Assembly (NCBI RefSeq): GCF_003206155.1
Contig: NZ_PZJV01000002.1
Span: 1 to 64,000, forward strand
Length of the DNA stretch: 64,000 bases
Direction of reading: 5' to 3'
Source of the DNA: Salinicola halophilus
Lineage (GTDB): Bacteria > Pseudomonadota > Gammaproteobacteria > Pseudomonadales > Halomonadaceae
The position numbers and the translations under genes are program-made. Within the stretch, counting starts at the first letter, position 1, and each line of letters starts with the position of its first letter. The notes below the pieces were generated by a model. The model was not told the DNA's origin and searched no databases. It worked only from the letters and a program-made list of their open reading frames with translations. Shown one piece after another: positions 27,634 through 36,556 of the stretch.

Positions 27634-28626
27634 TCAGGTTCCCGATGCGAGGCGCTGCAAGCCGAGCGTGGCGATGAAGGCGAGCAGTGCCAGCATCGCC
27701 AGGATCGGCGCGCCGAGTGCGGCCATGAGGGTCGCATCGAATAGCGAGATCGCGGCGATCAGCCCCACCACCGCGCGGGGCACGTCACCTCGCGCCCGGC
27801 GACGCAGCCACAGCAGACAGCGCCCGCCCCAGCCGAGATAGCCGGCCCAGAGCCCCAGCGCCAGCAGCGACACCTCGGGCGCCGAGAACACGAACACGCC
27901 CCCGAGCAGCGCCGGCACCGCCAGTACCAGGAGCGGCCAGGCGGCGTCGAGGCGATCGAAAGCCTCCTGGCGGGCGGCGTAGGTCAGCCCCACCACGTGG
28001 CAGAAGAGACCCAGTGCGCCCCAGCCCAGCGCCGTCGGCACCGTCTCGCCGTCGAGCGCGCCGCCGGTCAGCGCCAGCGCGGCGACGCCGTAGGTCAGCA
28101 GGCGGCAGCCGCCCATCAGCAGCGGGGCCCACCGGATGCGCTTGTGCCACGCATCGTAGGCGACGACGGTGGCGGCGAGCGTTACGCCTGCCGACCCCGC
28201 CGCCGGAGACACGGCGAAGAGCAGCGCCACAGCCAGGATCAGCATCAGCGCGCCGAGCCAGGCCACCGTGCGCCGGTCGATGTCGCCCCGTGGAATGGGG
28301 CGGTCGGCCCGCTCCCGGGCGTCGATGACTGCATCGAACGCATCGTTGAGATACATCCCGCCCAGATAGCAGAGCGTCAGCGCGACGATGACGACCGCTA
28401 ACGGGAGCGTCGCCGACGGCTGGGTGACGATCGCGCCACCCGCCAGCACGCCGCCGGCAAGGACGTTGCTCCAGACCGTCGGCAGGTTGGAGACACGGCC
28501 GAGCTCTAGCCAGAGGCGAGCGCTTCGCCCGCGTGGACGCCGAGCTGCTTGCGAACCCAGTTCAGCTCCTGCGCCACGGCGCTCTCCACCGAGCGGTCGC
28601 GCAGCGTCTCCGGTAGTACCTGCCAT
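27634..28626 (-). CDS. eboC: EboC: UbiA-like prenyltransferase
   Basis: This UbiA-superfamily membrane protein has about eight hydrophobic helices. The first Asp-rich motif is NDAFDAVIDARERADRPIPRG, the classic prenyl-diphosphate and magnesium-binding loop, and a second partner loop is YAARQEAFDRLDAAW. Recognisable family sequence begins at WLELGRVSNLPTVWSN, about codon 45 of this frame, and no ATG, GTG or TTG lies just before it. The nearest ATG (28626) overlaps eboE by 121 bp and gives 330 residues. A CTG at 28560, behind CAGGAG, would give 308. The substrate is unknown; transfer of an isoprenoid tail to a cluster metabolite is inferred. Confidence 0.85.
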   Translation of the reverse strand: MAGTTGDAARPLGGERRGAGAELGSQAARRPRGRSARLWLELGRVSNLPTVWSNVLAGGVLAGGAIVTQPSATLPLAVVIVALTLCYLGGMYLNDAFDAVIDARERADRPIPRGDIDRRTVAWLGALMLILAVALLFAVSPAAGSAGVTLAATVVAYDAWHKRIRWAPLLMGGCRLLTYGVAALALTGGALDGETVPTALGWGALGLFCHVVGLTYAARQEAFDRLDAAWPLLVLAVPALLGGVFVFSAPEVSLLALGLWAGYLGWGGRCLLWLRRRARGDVPRAVVGLIAAISLFDATLMAALGAPILAMLALLAFIATLGLQRLASGT

Positions 28627-29720
28627 GTATAGGTCTCCACTTCCAGGTGTGTCGAGATGGGACGTGCGCGGTGCAGCGCCAGAATCTCTTCGAGAAAGTC
28701 TCTCGTGGTGGCGAACGGGGGGATCTCGGCGACGAAGATCGGCACATGAAAGTGCACCCGCCACTCCTCGCCGTCCTGTCGCGCGGCATCGCCGAGGGCC
28801 TCCGGCAGGTCGGCGTAGCGCACGAGCCCGTCCGGTGTTTCCGCCACTACCTGGTGCAGGTAGGTGGGTTCGCAGAAATCGGCGAGGCGCGCGCGGGCGC
28901 CAGCGTCCAGCGAAGGCACGCGCAGCGCCGCGCTCAGCTGAAGCTTGTGGATGGGAATGCCGGCCTCGCGCAGGGCGACGAGGGATCCGGCGGCATCTTC
29001 GAATTCCACGGCGGCGTGGCAGACGTCGTAGCACACGCCCAGATGGCGGGGCAGTGCCGCCCGCGCCTCCTCCGCGCCGAGTCCACCGAGGTCGGCGAGC
29101 GTCTCGACGGCGGCATCGCTGTAGAGGTACGCCTTGAAGAAGGCGACGGTGTCGTCGATCGTCTCCAGAAAGCAGTGCGGCTCGGGCTCCAGCGCAATGG
29201 CGATCACTACGCCGGTCTCTCGGGCGAGCTTCACGCAGTGTGCCACCGCCTTGAGCAGGTTCTCTGCCATCCGCGTTTCGCTGCCCGCACCGAGCGGCCG
29301 GAAGGTGCCGGGCACGGTGCTCAGGCTCAGCGTGTCACCGGGGGCGGCAAGCTCCACCATCAGGTCCGCCAGCCAGCAGGTGTAGTCGAGCCGGGCCCGC
29401 TGCTTCCAGTCCGGCTGATACACCGCCTGTTTGACCGGCACGCCGTGGAAGGGACCGAAGGGAAACCCGTTCATGGTGACCAGCCGGTAGTTCTCGCGCG
29501 CCATGATCGCCTTGAGTTCGGCGCGTGCCTCGGGCTCGCGCAGCGTCTCCAGGGCCTGGGCGGAGAGGCGCAGACCCACGCCGAAGGGCGCTTCCGGGGC
29601 GACGGCCTGGCGAATCCGCTTGAGCGGGCCGGTCAGGGCCTCGCGCACCGCCTCCCAGGTCTGGGTGGGGTGGATGTTGAGGCAGTAGGTCAGATGACCC
29701 AGGTCGTTATCGAGTTGCAT
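28506..29720 (-). CDS. eboE: EboE: TIM-barrel metabolite traffic protein
   Basis: This 404-residue protein has the xylose-isomerase-like TIM-barrel pattern, with likely metal ligands in ALEPEPHCFLE, VCYDVCHAAVEFED and a later HFHVPIF strand. The N-terminus (LGHLTYCLNIHPTQTW) and the GFPFGPFHG segment are characteristic of EboE. It overlaps the upstream eboD by 14 bp, and the eboC frame overlaps its end, so the three form a tight operon. The reaction is unknown; isomerisation or hydrolysis of a sugar-like moiety is inferred from the fold. Confidence 0.88.
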   Translation of the reverse strand: MQLDNDLGHLTYCLNIHPTQTWEAVREALTGPLKRIRQAVAPEAPFGVGLRLSAQALETLREPEARAELKAIMARENYRLVTMNGFPFGPFHGVPVKQAVYQPDWKQRARLDYTCWLADLMVELAAPGDTLSLSTVPGTFRPLGAGSETRMAENLLKAVAHCVKLARETGVVIAIALEPEPHCFLETIDDTVAFFKAYLYSDAAVETLADLGGLGAEEARAALPRHLGVCYDVCHAAVEFEDAAGSLVALREAGIPIHKLQLSAALRVPSLDAGARARLADFCEPTYLHQVVAETPDGLVRYADLPEALGDAARQDGEEWRVHFHVPIFVAEIPPFATTRDFLEEILALHRARPISTHLEVETYTWQVLPETLRDRSVESAVAQELNWVRKQLGVHAGEALASG

Positions 29721-31005
29721 GAACGCGCGCCTCCTGTTGCAGCCATTCGATGGCGTCGATCATCAGCGCCTCGTCGATGTGATGGATCTCCACGCCGTGG
29801 CCGACGCCGGTCAGCATCGTCACGCTCAGCTCGCCGCCGAGATGCTCGCGGAATTCGCGCAGTCCGTTGAGCAGGGCGGGGCGGCCCTCGTCGTCGAGCT
29901 CGAGCAGCTGCGGATGGAACAGCGGCAGGCCGAGACGCTTGAGCAGCCAGACGATGCGGCACTCGATGCCGGCGGGCAGCAGCCCGGCAAGCACCGCGTA
30001 GCGCGCATCCAGTGCCATGCCGATCGCGACGGCGTCACCGTGGACGACGCCGTTGTGGGTCAGCGATTCCAGCTTGTGGGCGGACCAGTGGCCGTAGTCC
30101 AGCGGCCGGGCGGAGCCGAGTTCGAAGGGATCGCCACCGCGGCCGATCTGGTGCATGTGCAGTGCGGCGCCGCGGCGGATCATCGTCTCTTCCGCCTCGG
30201 CATCGAAGATCGCCAGCCGGTCGGCGTGGGTTTCCAGCCACTCGAAGAACGCCGCGTCGCGGATCAGTGCGACCTTGATCGCCTCCGAGATGCCCGCCAG
30301 CCGGTCGCGCCGTGACAGCGTGCCGAGAAAATCGAAGTCGTTGAGCACGGCCCAGGGCGGGGCGAAGGTGCCGATGAAGTTCTTGCTGCCGCGAAAGTTG
30401 ACCGCGTTCTTCACGCCGACGCCGCTGTCGTTCTGCGACAGCACCGTGGTCGGTAGTCGGACCAGGCGCACGCCGCGATGGGCGATGCCGGCGGCGAGCC
30501 CCACCGCGTCGAGCACGGCGCCCCCGCCGATCACGATAACGTAGGCGTGGCGGTCGACACCGTGGCGCTGAACGTCGTCGAGCACGCGCTGGACGACGTT
30601 GAGGTCGCGCTTGATCACCTCGCCGCCGGGGAGCACCACCGGCGAGCCGAGCAGCTGCAGACGCTCGGCGTGGGCGGCGAAATAGGCGACGAGGCGCGCG
30701 TTGAGATCCGGCCAGGTCAGCGCGACGCCGGCATCGACGTAGACCAGGCAGCGATGGCGCTTGTGGGGTTCGCGGCGGGCGATCACGTCGACGAGCAGCG
30801 GATTGTCCGTCGCCAGCAGCTCGCGGGTAAAGGCCACCGGATAGTCGAAAGCGACGTCGAAGCGCTGCCACTGCAGCGCCTCGAGCGACGCTGGGCGTTC
30901 GCCATCGTTGGCGGAGTGTTCGACGACGCGCGAGGCGTCCCGGTGGAGAGCGTCGGGACGCGCCGCGTCGTCGCCGTTCGAAAACGAGACTACGGGTCGG
31001 TTCAT
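29707..31005 (-). CDS. eboD: EboD: sugar phosphate cyclase (3-dehydroquinate synthase-like)
   Basis: This 432-residue NAD-dependent cyclase has the nucleotide-binding GGGAVLDAVG at 160-169, PTTVLSQNDSGVGVKNAVN at 185-203, and metal ligands E241 (ISEAIK), H306 (YGHWSAH) and H322 (VVHGDA). It belongs to the dehydroquinate synthase fold but differs from AroB in the SQNDSGVGVKN block, as do the EboD cyclases. It is the first gene of the leftward eboD-eboE-eboC operon. The N-terminal 45 residues are polar and poorly conserved. Its product is not known. Confidence 0.88.
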   Translation of the reverse strand: MNRPVVSFSNGDDAARPDALHRDASRVVEHSANDGERPASLEALQWQRFDVAFDYPVAFTRELLATDNPLLVDVIARREPHKRHRCLVYVDAGVALTWPDLNARLVAYFAAHAERLQLLGSPVVLPGGEVIKRDLNVVQRVLDDVQRHGVDRHAYVIVIGGGAVLDAVGLAAGIAHRGVRLVRLPTTVLSQNDSGVGVKNAVNFRGSKNFIGTFAPPWAVLNDFDFLGTLSRRDRLAGISEAIKVALIRDAAFFEWLETHADRLAIFDAEAEETMIRRGAALHMHQIGRGGDPFELGSARPLDYGHWSAHKLESLTHNGVVHGDAVAIGMALDARYAVLAGLLPAGIECRIVWLLKRLGLPLFHPQLLELDDEGRPALLNGLREFREHLGGELSVTMLTGVGHGVEIHHIDEALMIDAIEWLQQEARVHATR

Positions 31006-31255
31006 GGGACTTGTCTGCGTAGAGGGTCGGATAGCCAGAGCGCCGATCGTCAGAGCGCGCCGATAGCGAGGGCGCCGAGTACGACAGCGCCGACGTCGAA
31101 AGCGGGCCGTCTTCTCGGAGCGGCGGCCTCGCCGTTACCGGGCTAGCTTCGGTGCTTGGCAGCGCAGGCGACAAGAATGGTTCTTTTACTACGCAGAATG
31201 AGGTCGGCCTGGTTCGCGAGCATGAATCGTGAGTCAGGGGTGGCGCTGCAGGCGC

Positions 31256-32626
31256 TCAGCGCACGGCCTGCTCCTCGATGTCGTCGAGCCGGTCGGCGCG
31301 ACGCAGCACCGGGAAGGCCCACATCCAGAGCCCGACCACGCCGAGGGTGCCGACCGCACCGATCACCGCCGCCGGCACGGTGCCGAACCAGGCGGCGGTG
31401 ACACCGGATTCGAACTCCCCGAGCTCGTTGGAGGCCCCGATGAACAGCATGTTGACCGCGTTGACCCGCCCGCGCATCTCGTCGGGCGTGGCGAGCTGCA
31501 GAAGCGTCAAGCGCACGTAGACGCTGATCATGTCCGCGGCGCCGGCGACCAGCAGTGCGCCGAACGACAGCCAGAACACGTGGGACAGCGCAAAGACCAG
31601 GTTGGCGAGACCGAACACCGCGACCGCGGCGAACATCACAATACCGGCGTGGCGCTTGATCGCGCGAACGCCGAGATAGAGCCCCATCAGCAGCGCGCCG
31701 ATGGCCACGGCGCTTCTCAGCGCGCCGAGGCCTTCCGGGCCGACGTGAAGGATCTCGTGGGCGTAGACCGGTAGCAGCGCGACGATGCCGCCGAAAAGCA
31801 CGGCGAAGAGATCCAGCGAGATCACGCCGAGGATCACCGGGCGCGTGCGGATGTAATGGATGCCGGCAGTGAAGCGCTGCCAGGCGGTGTCGTCAGTCTG
31901 GCGGCGCTCGAAGGCGTAGCGCACGGGCACCCCGAAGAGGGTGAGCTGGGCGAGCAGGAAACAGGCGAGCACCACGCCGTAGGTGGTCGCCGGACCCAGC
32001 GCGTAGAGCACACCGCCGAGTAGCGGGCCGCCGATCACGCCGATCTTCATGATCGAGGAGTTGAGGGCGATCGCCTCCCCCAGACGGGCCCGCGGGACGA
32101 TCTGCGGCAGCAGACTCTGCAGGGTGGGGCCGGTGAAGGCGCGGGCGGCGCCGAAGAGCACCAGCACGGCGTAGAAGGGCAGGGCGCTCTGCGGCGAGGC
32201 GAGCGACAGCGCGATCAGTGCCGCGCTGCAGAGCCCCTGGGCGAACCAGCTCAGCTGCAGAATGCGCTTGCGATTGAAGCGGTCGACCACGTCGCCGGCG
32301 GGCAGTAACAGCACCACCATGGGCAGGAACTGGGCGAGCCCGACGTAGCCGAGCGTGAGCGGGTCGCGGGTGAGATCGTAGACCTGCCAGGCGACCACGA
32401 TCGCCTGGATCTGCATGGCGAAGACGGCGGCCAGCCGCGCGACCAGAAACGGGACGAAGCCGGGCTGGCGGTAGACCGGCACGCGCTCGTCTACGCTCGC
32501 GTCGATATTGCCGCGGCCGCTGTCGAAAGATCCCGCCGCGACGGTCTCGGCCGCCGGCTCGGCGGCAGAAGACGACGCGGAAGCATCGGATGAGGTATGG
32601 GGCGGGGGATCGACGGGCTGACGCAT
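31256..32626 (-). CDS. MFS exporter (EntS/MFS_3-like) upstream of eboD
   Basis: This 456-residue major facilitator has a Ser/Ala-rich acidic N-terminus of about 50 residues, 12 hydrophobic segments and the motif GDVVDRFNRKRIL between helices 2 and 3. It most resembles MFS_3 exporters such as the enterobactin exporter EntS. The start follows CAGGAG. It is co-directional with eboD but 250 bp away, so membership in the ebo operon is possible, not shown. The gap (31006-31255) has no recognisable terminator. The substrate is unknown. Confidence 0.85.
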   Translation of the reverse strand: MRQPVDPPPHTSSDASASSSAAEPAAETVAAGSFDSGRGNIDASVDERVPVYRQPGFVPFLVARLAAVFAMQIQAIVVAWQVYDLTRDPLTLGYVGLAQFLPMVVLLLPAGDVVDRFNRKRILQLSWFAQGLCSAALIALSLASPQSALPFYAVLVLFGAARAFTGPTLQSLLPQIVPRARLGEAIALNSSIMKIGVIGGPLLGGVLYALGPATTYGVVLACFLLAQLTLFGVPVRYAFERRQTDDTAWQRFTAGIHYIRTRPVILGVISLDLFAVLFGGIVALLPVYAHEILHVGPEGLGALRSAVAIGALLMGLYLGVRAIKRHAGIVMFAAVAVFGLANLVFALSHVFWLSFGALLVAGAADMISVYVRLTLLQLATPDEMRGRVNAVNMLFIGASNELGEFESGVTAAWFGTVPAAVIGAVGTLGVVGLWMWAFPVLRRADRLDDIEEQAVR

Positions 32627-33017
32627 GCGCTCCTGCTTGTGACCGAGAGGGGATCGTTACCGACAGCGAGCCGATAGCGGGAGCGGGTCGTTGTCATCGG
32701 CGAAGGGCAGTCGAAAGCAACCCCGTAGCCTGCTAATCGCTCAAGCATACTCGCTCGCGCCAGGAAAAGCCGCTTCCCGCACGCCCGCCGGGGGCGTGGA
32801 AGGGGGCCGGAGCCACAACGCAAGAGGTCGCGGATCGTGCGCGACCCACCCCGAGGAATGGCCGGGTTTTGCACCGTTATTCCACTTCTTATCCCTCGGG
32901 CGCGGGCGTATAGTGCGCTCGCTTTCCCCCGCGGTCGGGGGAAGCTTCCCTCCTTTTTCTTCCCGTCTCGTCGCGGCGCTTCGCGCGCGGCGGCTCCGTT
33001 CGAGGTTCGTCGGCACT
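32627..33017. other. Divergent region between two MFS genes
   Basis: This 391-bp stretch has no supported gene. It holds a small hairpin TTCCCCC...GGGGGAA at 32925-32944, just after a possible -10 element (TATAGT near 32911). The hairpin would be in the leader of the rightward MFS gene. Confidence 0.45.
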
Positions 33018-34343
33018 ATGTCTCGGCAGCTGCTCTCTCTGGCGCTGGCACCGCTTCTGGGTCTGTTCATTCTGGGGATCGGCAACGGTTTCCTCGCCTC
33101 GCTGATCACGCTGCGGCTCGATGCCGCCGGCGAGTCGGCGACCACCATCGGTTGGGTATCGGCGGCGTACTACATCGGACTGGCGGTGGGGGCACTGGTC
33201 AACGACCGGCTGCTGCTGCGCATCGGGCACATCCGCGCCTACGCCTGCTTCGCCTCGCTGGTGGCGGTCACGGTGCTGCTCCAGGGGCTGTGGCTCAATG
33301 CCGGGCTCTGGTTCACGCTGCGGCTGGTCGGCGGCTGGGCGACGCTGGGCGTCTATCTGGTCATCGAGAGCTGGCTGCTCACCTCCGCCGACGCGCGCGT
33401 TCGCGGGCGTCTGCTCGCGCTCTACATGATCTCGCTCTACGGCGCCGGCGTGATCGGCCAACTGCTGCTCGGCGTCGCCGATGGCGCGGGGGCGAGCGAG
33501 CCGTTCATGATCGTGGCGATTCTGGCGTCGCTATCGGTGCTGCCGCTGGGGATGATCCCGCGGGTGTCGCCGCTGATGGAGCAGGCCGAGCCGCTCTCGC
33601 CGTGGCGGCTGATCACCCTGACGCCGACCGGCGTGATGGGCTGTTTCGGCTCCGGGCTGGTGCTCTCGGCGGTCTACAGCCTGCTGCCGCTCTATCTGCA
33701 GCGAAGCGGGCTCGACGTGCAGAAGATCGGCGAAATGATGGCGGTGCTGATTCTCGGCGGGATGCTGCTGCAGTATCCCATCGGCCGCTGGTCGGATCGC
33801 CACGACCGCCAGATCGTGCTGATACTGATCGCCGCGGCGATGACCGCGATCTGCGCGGCCATCGCGCTGCTGCCCACGCTCGCCGGACTGCTGCCGGTCA
33901 TGCTCTTTCTGCTGGGTGGTGGCATCTTCGCGCTCTACCCGGTGGCGGTAAGCCACGCCGCCGACCGGGCGCCGGCGGGGGCGCTGGTGCGCATGAGTCA
34001 GGGCCTGCTGCTGATCAACGCCCTCGGCGCGACCTTGAGTCCGCCGCTGATCACGCCGCTGATGGCCCGCGTGGGGGATGCCGGCTTCTTTCTCGGCCTG
34101 GCGACACTCGGCCTGGCGCTGGGAAGCTTTTTCGTCTGGCGGCGCAGTCAGCGTCCGGCGCCGATGCCGGTGGCGCCGTTCAACCCCAATCCGCCGCAGT
34201 CGGTCATGGGCGCGGAGCTGGTGGTGACCGAGGCGCTCGTCCAGGGGGCGATCGAGCACGAGCATCAGGAGGATCTGTCGCAGGCGGTACCGGACGTCGA
34301 GACGGCGATGCCGGAGACGGCGAACGCGTTCGAACCCCGCTGA
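33018..34343 (+). CDS. MFS transporter (YcaD-like)
   Basis: This 441-residue, 12-helix major facilitator is of the YcaD type. It begins MSRQLLSLALAPLLGLFILGI and contains the paired motifs NDRLLLRIGHIR and GRWSDRHDRQ. The C-terminal tail (about 60 residues) is soluble, acidic and variable. ATG 33018 was chosen because upstream in-frame sequence is compositionally unlike protein. The physiological substrate of YcaD proteins is unknown. It converges on the oxygenase gene. Confidence 0.87.
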   Translation: MSRQLLSLALAPLLGLFILGIGNGFLASLITLRLDAAGESATTIGWVSAAYYIGLAVGALVNDRLLLRIGHIRAYACFASLVAVTVLLQGLWLNAGLWFTLRLVGGWATLGVYLVIESWLLTSADARVRGRLLALYMISLYGAGVIGQLLLGVADGAGASEPFMIVAILASLSVLPLGMIPRVSPLMEQAEPLSPWRLITLTPTGVMGCFGSGLVLSAVYSLLPLYLQRSGLDVQKIGEMMAVLILGGMLLQYPIGRWSDRHDRQIVLILIAAAMTAICAAIALLPTLAGLLPVMLFLLGGGIFALYPVAVSHAADRAPAGALVRMSQGLLLINALGATLSPPLITPLMARVGDAGFFLGLATLGLALGSFFVWRRSQRPAPMPVAPFNPNPPQSVMGAELVVTEALVQGAIEHEHQEDLSQAVPDVETAMPETANAFEPR

Positions 34344-34380
34344 GCCGCGCTTCGCTGAATCGATCTTCTCGGTTTCGGCG

Positions 34381-35076
34381 TCAGCGCTCGGGGTCGAGGG
34401 TGTTGTTGAGCGAGGCGTTGCGCCGGAACCAGCCGGCGATGCTGGTGCGGGCGCGGTGGGTCGGCAGCACCTCGTGGGGGATGCGGTCGGAGAGAAAGCA
34501 GGTGAAAGTGCCGGCCTCCGGTACCACGCGGCCCACCTCGCGCTCGGTGTCGTGCTCGTCGAACAGCGCCATTTCGCCGCCGGCATCCGCGGGCCAATCC
34601 GCATTCAGATAGAGCACCGTCGAGATCACCCGGTTGGCGCGTCCGCGAAAGCTATCGAAATGCTTGCGGTAGAACGCCCCGGGCGGGTAGTGCGCGAAGT
34701 GCGCCTCGAACTCGAAAAGCCCCAGATAGAGCGCGGCGTTGATCTCGTGCTGCAGCGTACCCATCAGTTCCAGATAGCGCCGCTGGGCGAGGCTCTCCCG
34801 ATCCAGCCAGCGAATGGCGTCTCCGCGGATGTCGCGACGCAGCGTATGCGTCTCGCCGCGGCCGATACCCGCGGCCTGCAGGGCGTCTTTCGCCTCGAGC
34901 GCCTCGATCTCCGCGAAGAGCGACTGGCACAGGCCGGCGTCGACGAAGCGCTCGCCGACGTAGTAGCCGCGCTCGACCAGGCCGTCGATCAGCGCGGGAA
35001 GCTGGCGTGCGTCCCAGGCGTGGGGTCCGGGGGACGTGCGTGCATCGGCGATAGGGCGGGCATCGAACTCCGGCAT
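34381..35076 (-). CDS. 2-oxoglutarate/Fe(II)-dependent prolyl hydroxylase-like protein
   Basis: This 231-residue protein has the facial triad H139-x-D141 (YRKHFDSF) and H201 (RIPHEV) plus R210 for 2-oxoglutarate binding. The overall layout, including the N-terminal LVERGYYV segment and the RGETHTLRRD loop, resembles the Pseudomonas prolyl hydroxylase that modifies elongation factor Tu. That substrate is an inference. It is followed on the same strand by nothing obvious and preceded by the CoA pyrophosphatase gene 37 bp away, so the two may be co-transcribed. Confidence 0.88.
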   Translation of the reverse strand: MPEFDARPIADARTSPGPHAWDARQLPALIDGLVERGYYVGERFVDAGLCQSLFAEIEALEAKDALQAAGIGRGETHTLRRDIRGDAIRWLDRESLAQRRYLELMGTLQHEINAALYLGLFEFEAHFAHYPPGAFYRKHFDSFRGRANRVISTVLYLNADWPADAGGEMALFDEHDTEREVGRVVPEAGTFTCFLSDRIPHEVLPTHRARTSIAGWFRRNASLNNTLDPER

Positions 35077-35113
35077 GACAGCGGCTCCTGGCGGGTGTGG
35101 CGCTGGCGTCAGC

Positions 35114-35761
35114 TCAGCGCGAGGACGTTGACGCCGCGCGGACGGTGGCGCGCCGGCGGCCGGGATGGCGGCGCAGCTCGCCGCGCTCGGGGGGACGGGT
35201 CAGCGAGATCGGCTGGCCGAAGCCGATCGCCAGCAGCTCCACCAGCATCATCGCCGAGAGTCCCCAGATGACGTGGTCGTCGACACGGTAGCTGGGCACG
35301 TAGAGTTCGGCGTCGTCGACCGGAATCACGTCGGTGTGGGTGCGGCGATCCTCGAAGAAGTGCGTCAGCGGCACCTCGAAGATGGCGGCGATCTCGCCGG
35401 GCTCCGCCACCAGCGTCAGATCCGGCGGCACGATGCCGACGAACGGGGTCACCCGCAGGCCGTGGAGCGACATGACGTCGCTCAGGCGACCCACGATCTG
35501 CACGTCCTCGGCGCGAAGGGCGATCTCTTCGTCGGATTCGCGCAGCGCCGTGGCGAGCAGGTCCGCGTCCTGCGCTTCGCGTTTACCACCGGGGAAAGCG
35601 ACCTGTCCGGCATGCTGCTTGAGGTGCGCGGTGCGGCGGGTGAACAGCAGTGTCGGCGCGTCGCGGGCAACGATGGGCAGCAGCACCGCCGCCTGGGCAA
35701 AGGCGTCGTCGAGCCTTGCGGGCCGATGCGCTTGCAGACGTTCGCGAAGTGTCTCTAACAT
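35114..35761 (-). CDS. nudL: Nudix CoA pyrophosphatase (NudL-like)
   Basis: This 215-residue Nudix hydrolase has the box GGKREAQDADLLATALRE then SDEEIAL, together with the preceding LKQHAGQVAFPGG block that defines the CoA-diphosphatase (UPF0035) subfamily. It would split CoA or oxidised CoA to phosphopantetheine and ADP. The C-terminal 20 residues are basic and non-conserved. It is divergent from the zinc-ribbon Nudix gene on the other strand, 82 bp apart. Confidence 0.88.
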   Translation of the reverse strand: MLETLRERLQAHRPARLDDAFAQAAVLLPIVARDAPTLLFTRRTAHLKQHAGQVAFPGGKREAQDADLLATALRESDEEIALRAEDVQIVGRLSDVMSLHGLRVTPFVGIVPPDLTLVAEPGEIAAIFEVPLTHFFEDRRTHTDVIPVDDAELYVPSYRVDDHVIWGLSAMMLVELLAIGFGQPISLTRPPERGELRRHPGRRRATVRAASTSSR

Positions 35762-35843
35762 GCGTTGCTGCCCCTGTTTGGCTGGCGCCGTCGACGGCTG
35801 CCTGGCAGGCTTTGCAAGGCATCACCGAACTCGAGAGGCGCCG

Positions 35844-36401
35844 ATGAATTACTGTAGCCACTGCGGCAGTGCCGTGCGTTTTGCCGTTCCCGACGGCGAT
35901 GACCGTCCGCGCTTTCTGTGCGACGCCTGCGGCACCATCCACTATCAGAACCCGCGGATCGTCGCCGGGACCCTGCCGGTCTGCGGCGAGCGGGTTCTTC
36001 TCTGCCGCCGGGCCATCTCGCCGCGCAAGGGGTTCTGGACGCTGCCGGCGGGCTACATGGAGAACGGCGAGACCGTGGAGGAAGCGGCGCTTCGCGAGAC
36101 CCGCGAAGAGGCCCGCGCCGCGGTGATCGAGCCGTCACTCTACACGCTGATCAGTTTGCCGCACATCAACCAGGTCTACATGATCTTTCGTGGCGAACTC
36201 GAGGGCAACTATGCCGCTGGCCCGGAGAGCCTCGAGGTCGAACTCTTCGCCGAAAGCGAGATTCCCTGGGACGAGCTCGCTTTCCCCACCATCGAACGCA
36301 CGCTCAGGCACTTCTTCGACGATCGTCGCCAGGAGACCTTCGAACTGCATCTCAGCCGCATCGGCGCCGAAGAGCGAGAGCGCTATTTCGGCTCCGCCTG
36401 A
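35844..36401 (+). CDS. Zinc-ribbon Nudix hydrolase
   Basis: This 185-residue protein has an N-terminal zinc ribbon (CSHCG and CDACG pairs) followed by a Nudix domain with box GYMENGETVEEAALRETREEA. It resembles the short NudC-like, ADP-ribose/NADH-type hydrolases of proteobacteria, but the C-terminal NADH-specific array of NudC was not seen, so the substrate is left open. ATG 35844 opens directly at the zinc ribbon behind a GAGAGG site. Confidence 0.88.
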   Translation: MNYCSHCGSAVRFAVPDGDDRPRFLCDACGTIHYQNPRIVAGTLPVCGERVLLCRRAISPRKGFWTLPAGYMENGETVEEAALRETREEARAAVIEPSLYTLISLPHINQVYMIFRGELEGNYAAGPESLEVELFAESEIPWDELAFPTIERTLRHFFDDRRQETFELHLSRIGAEERERYFGSA

Positions 36402-36556
36402 GCCCGGGCCTGACACCCGACCGACACCCGGCGCCGCCAATCGGCAGCGGTGGGCCGCCTGACGCGATGATGGCATAATGGCGGGCCCCGCTGAGCGTGA
36501 CATTCGACGTCCTGGCGGGGCAGTTCACGAATTGTCGTCGATCGGGATGGGGTGCA

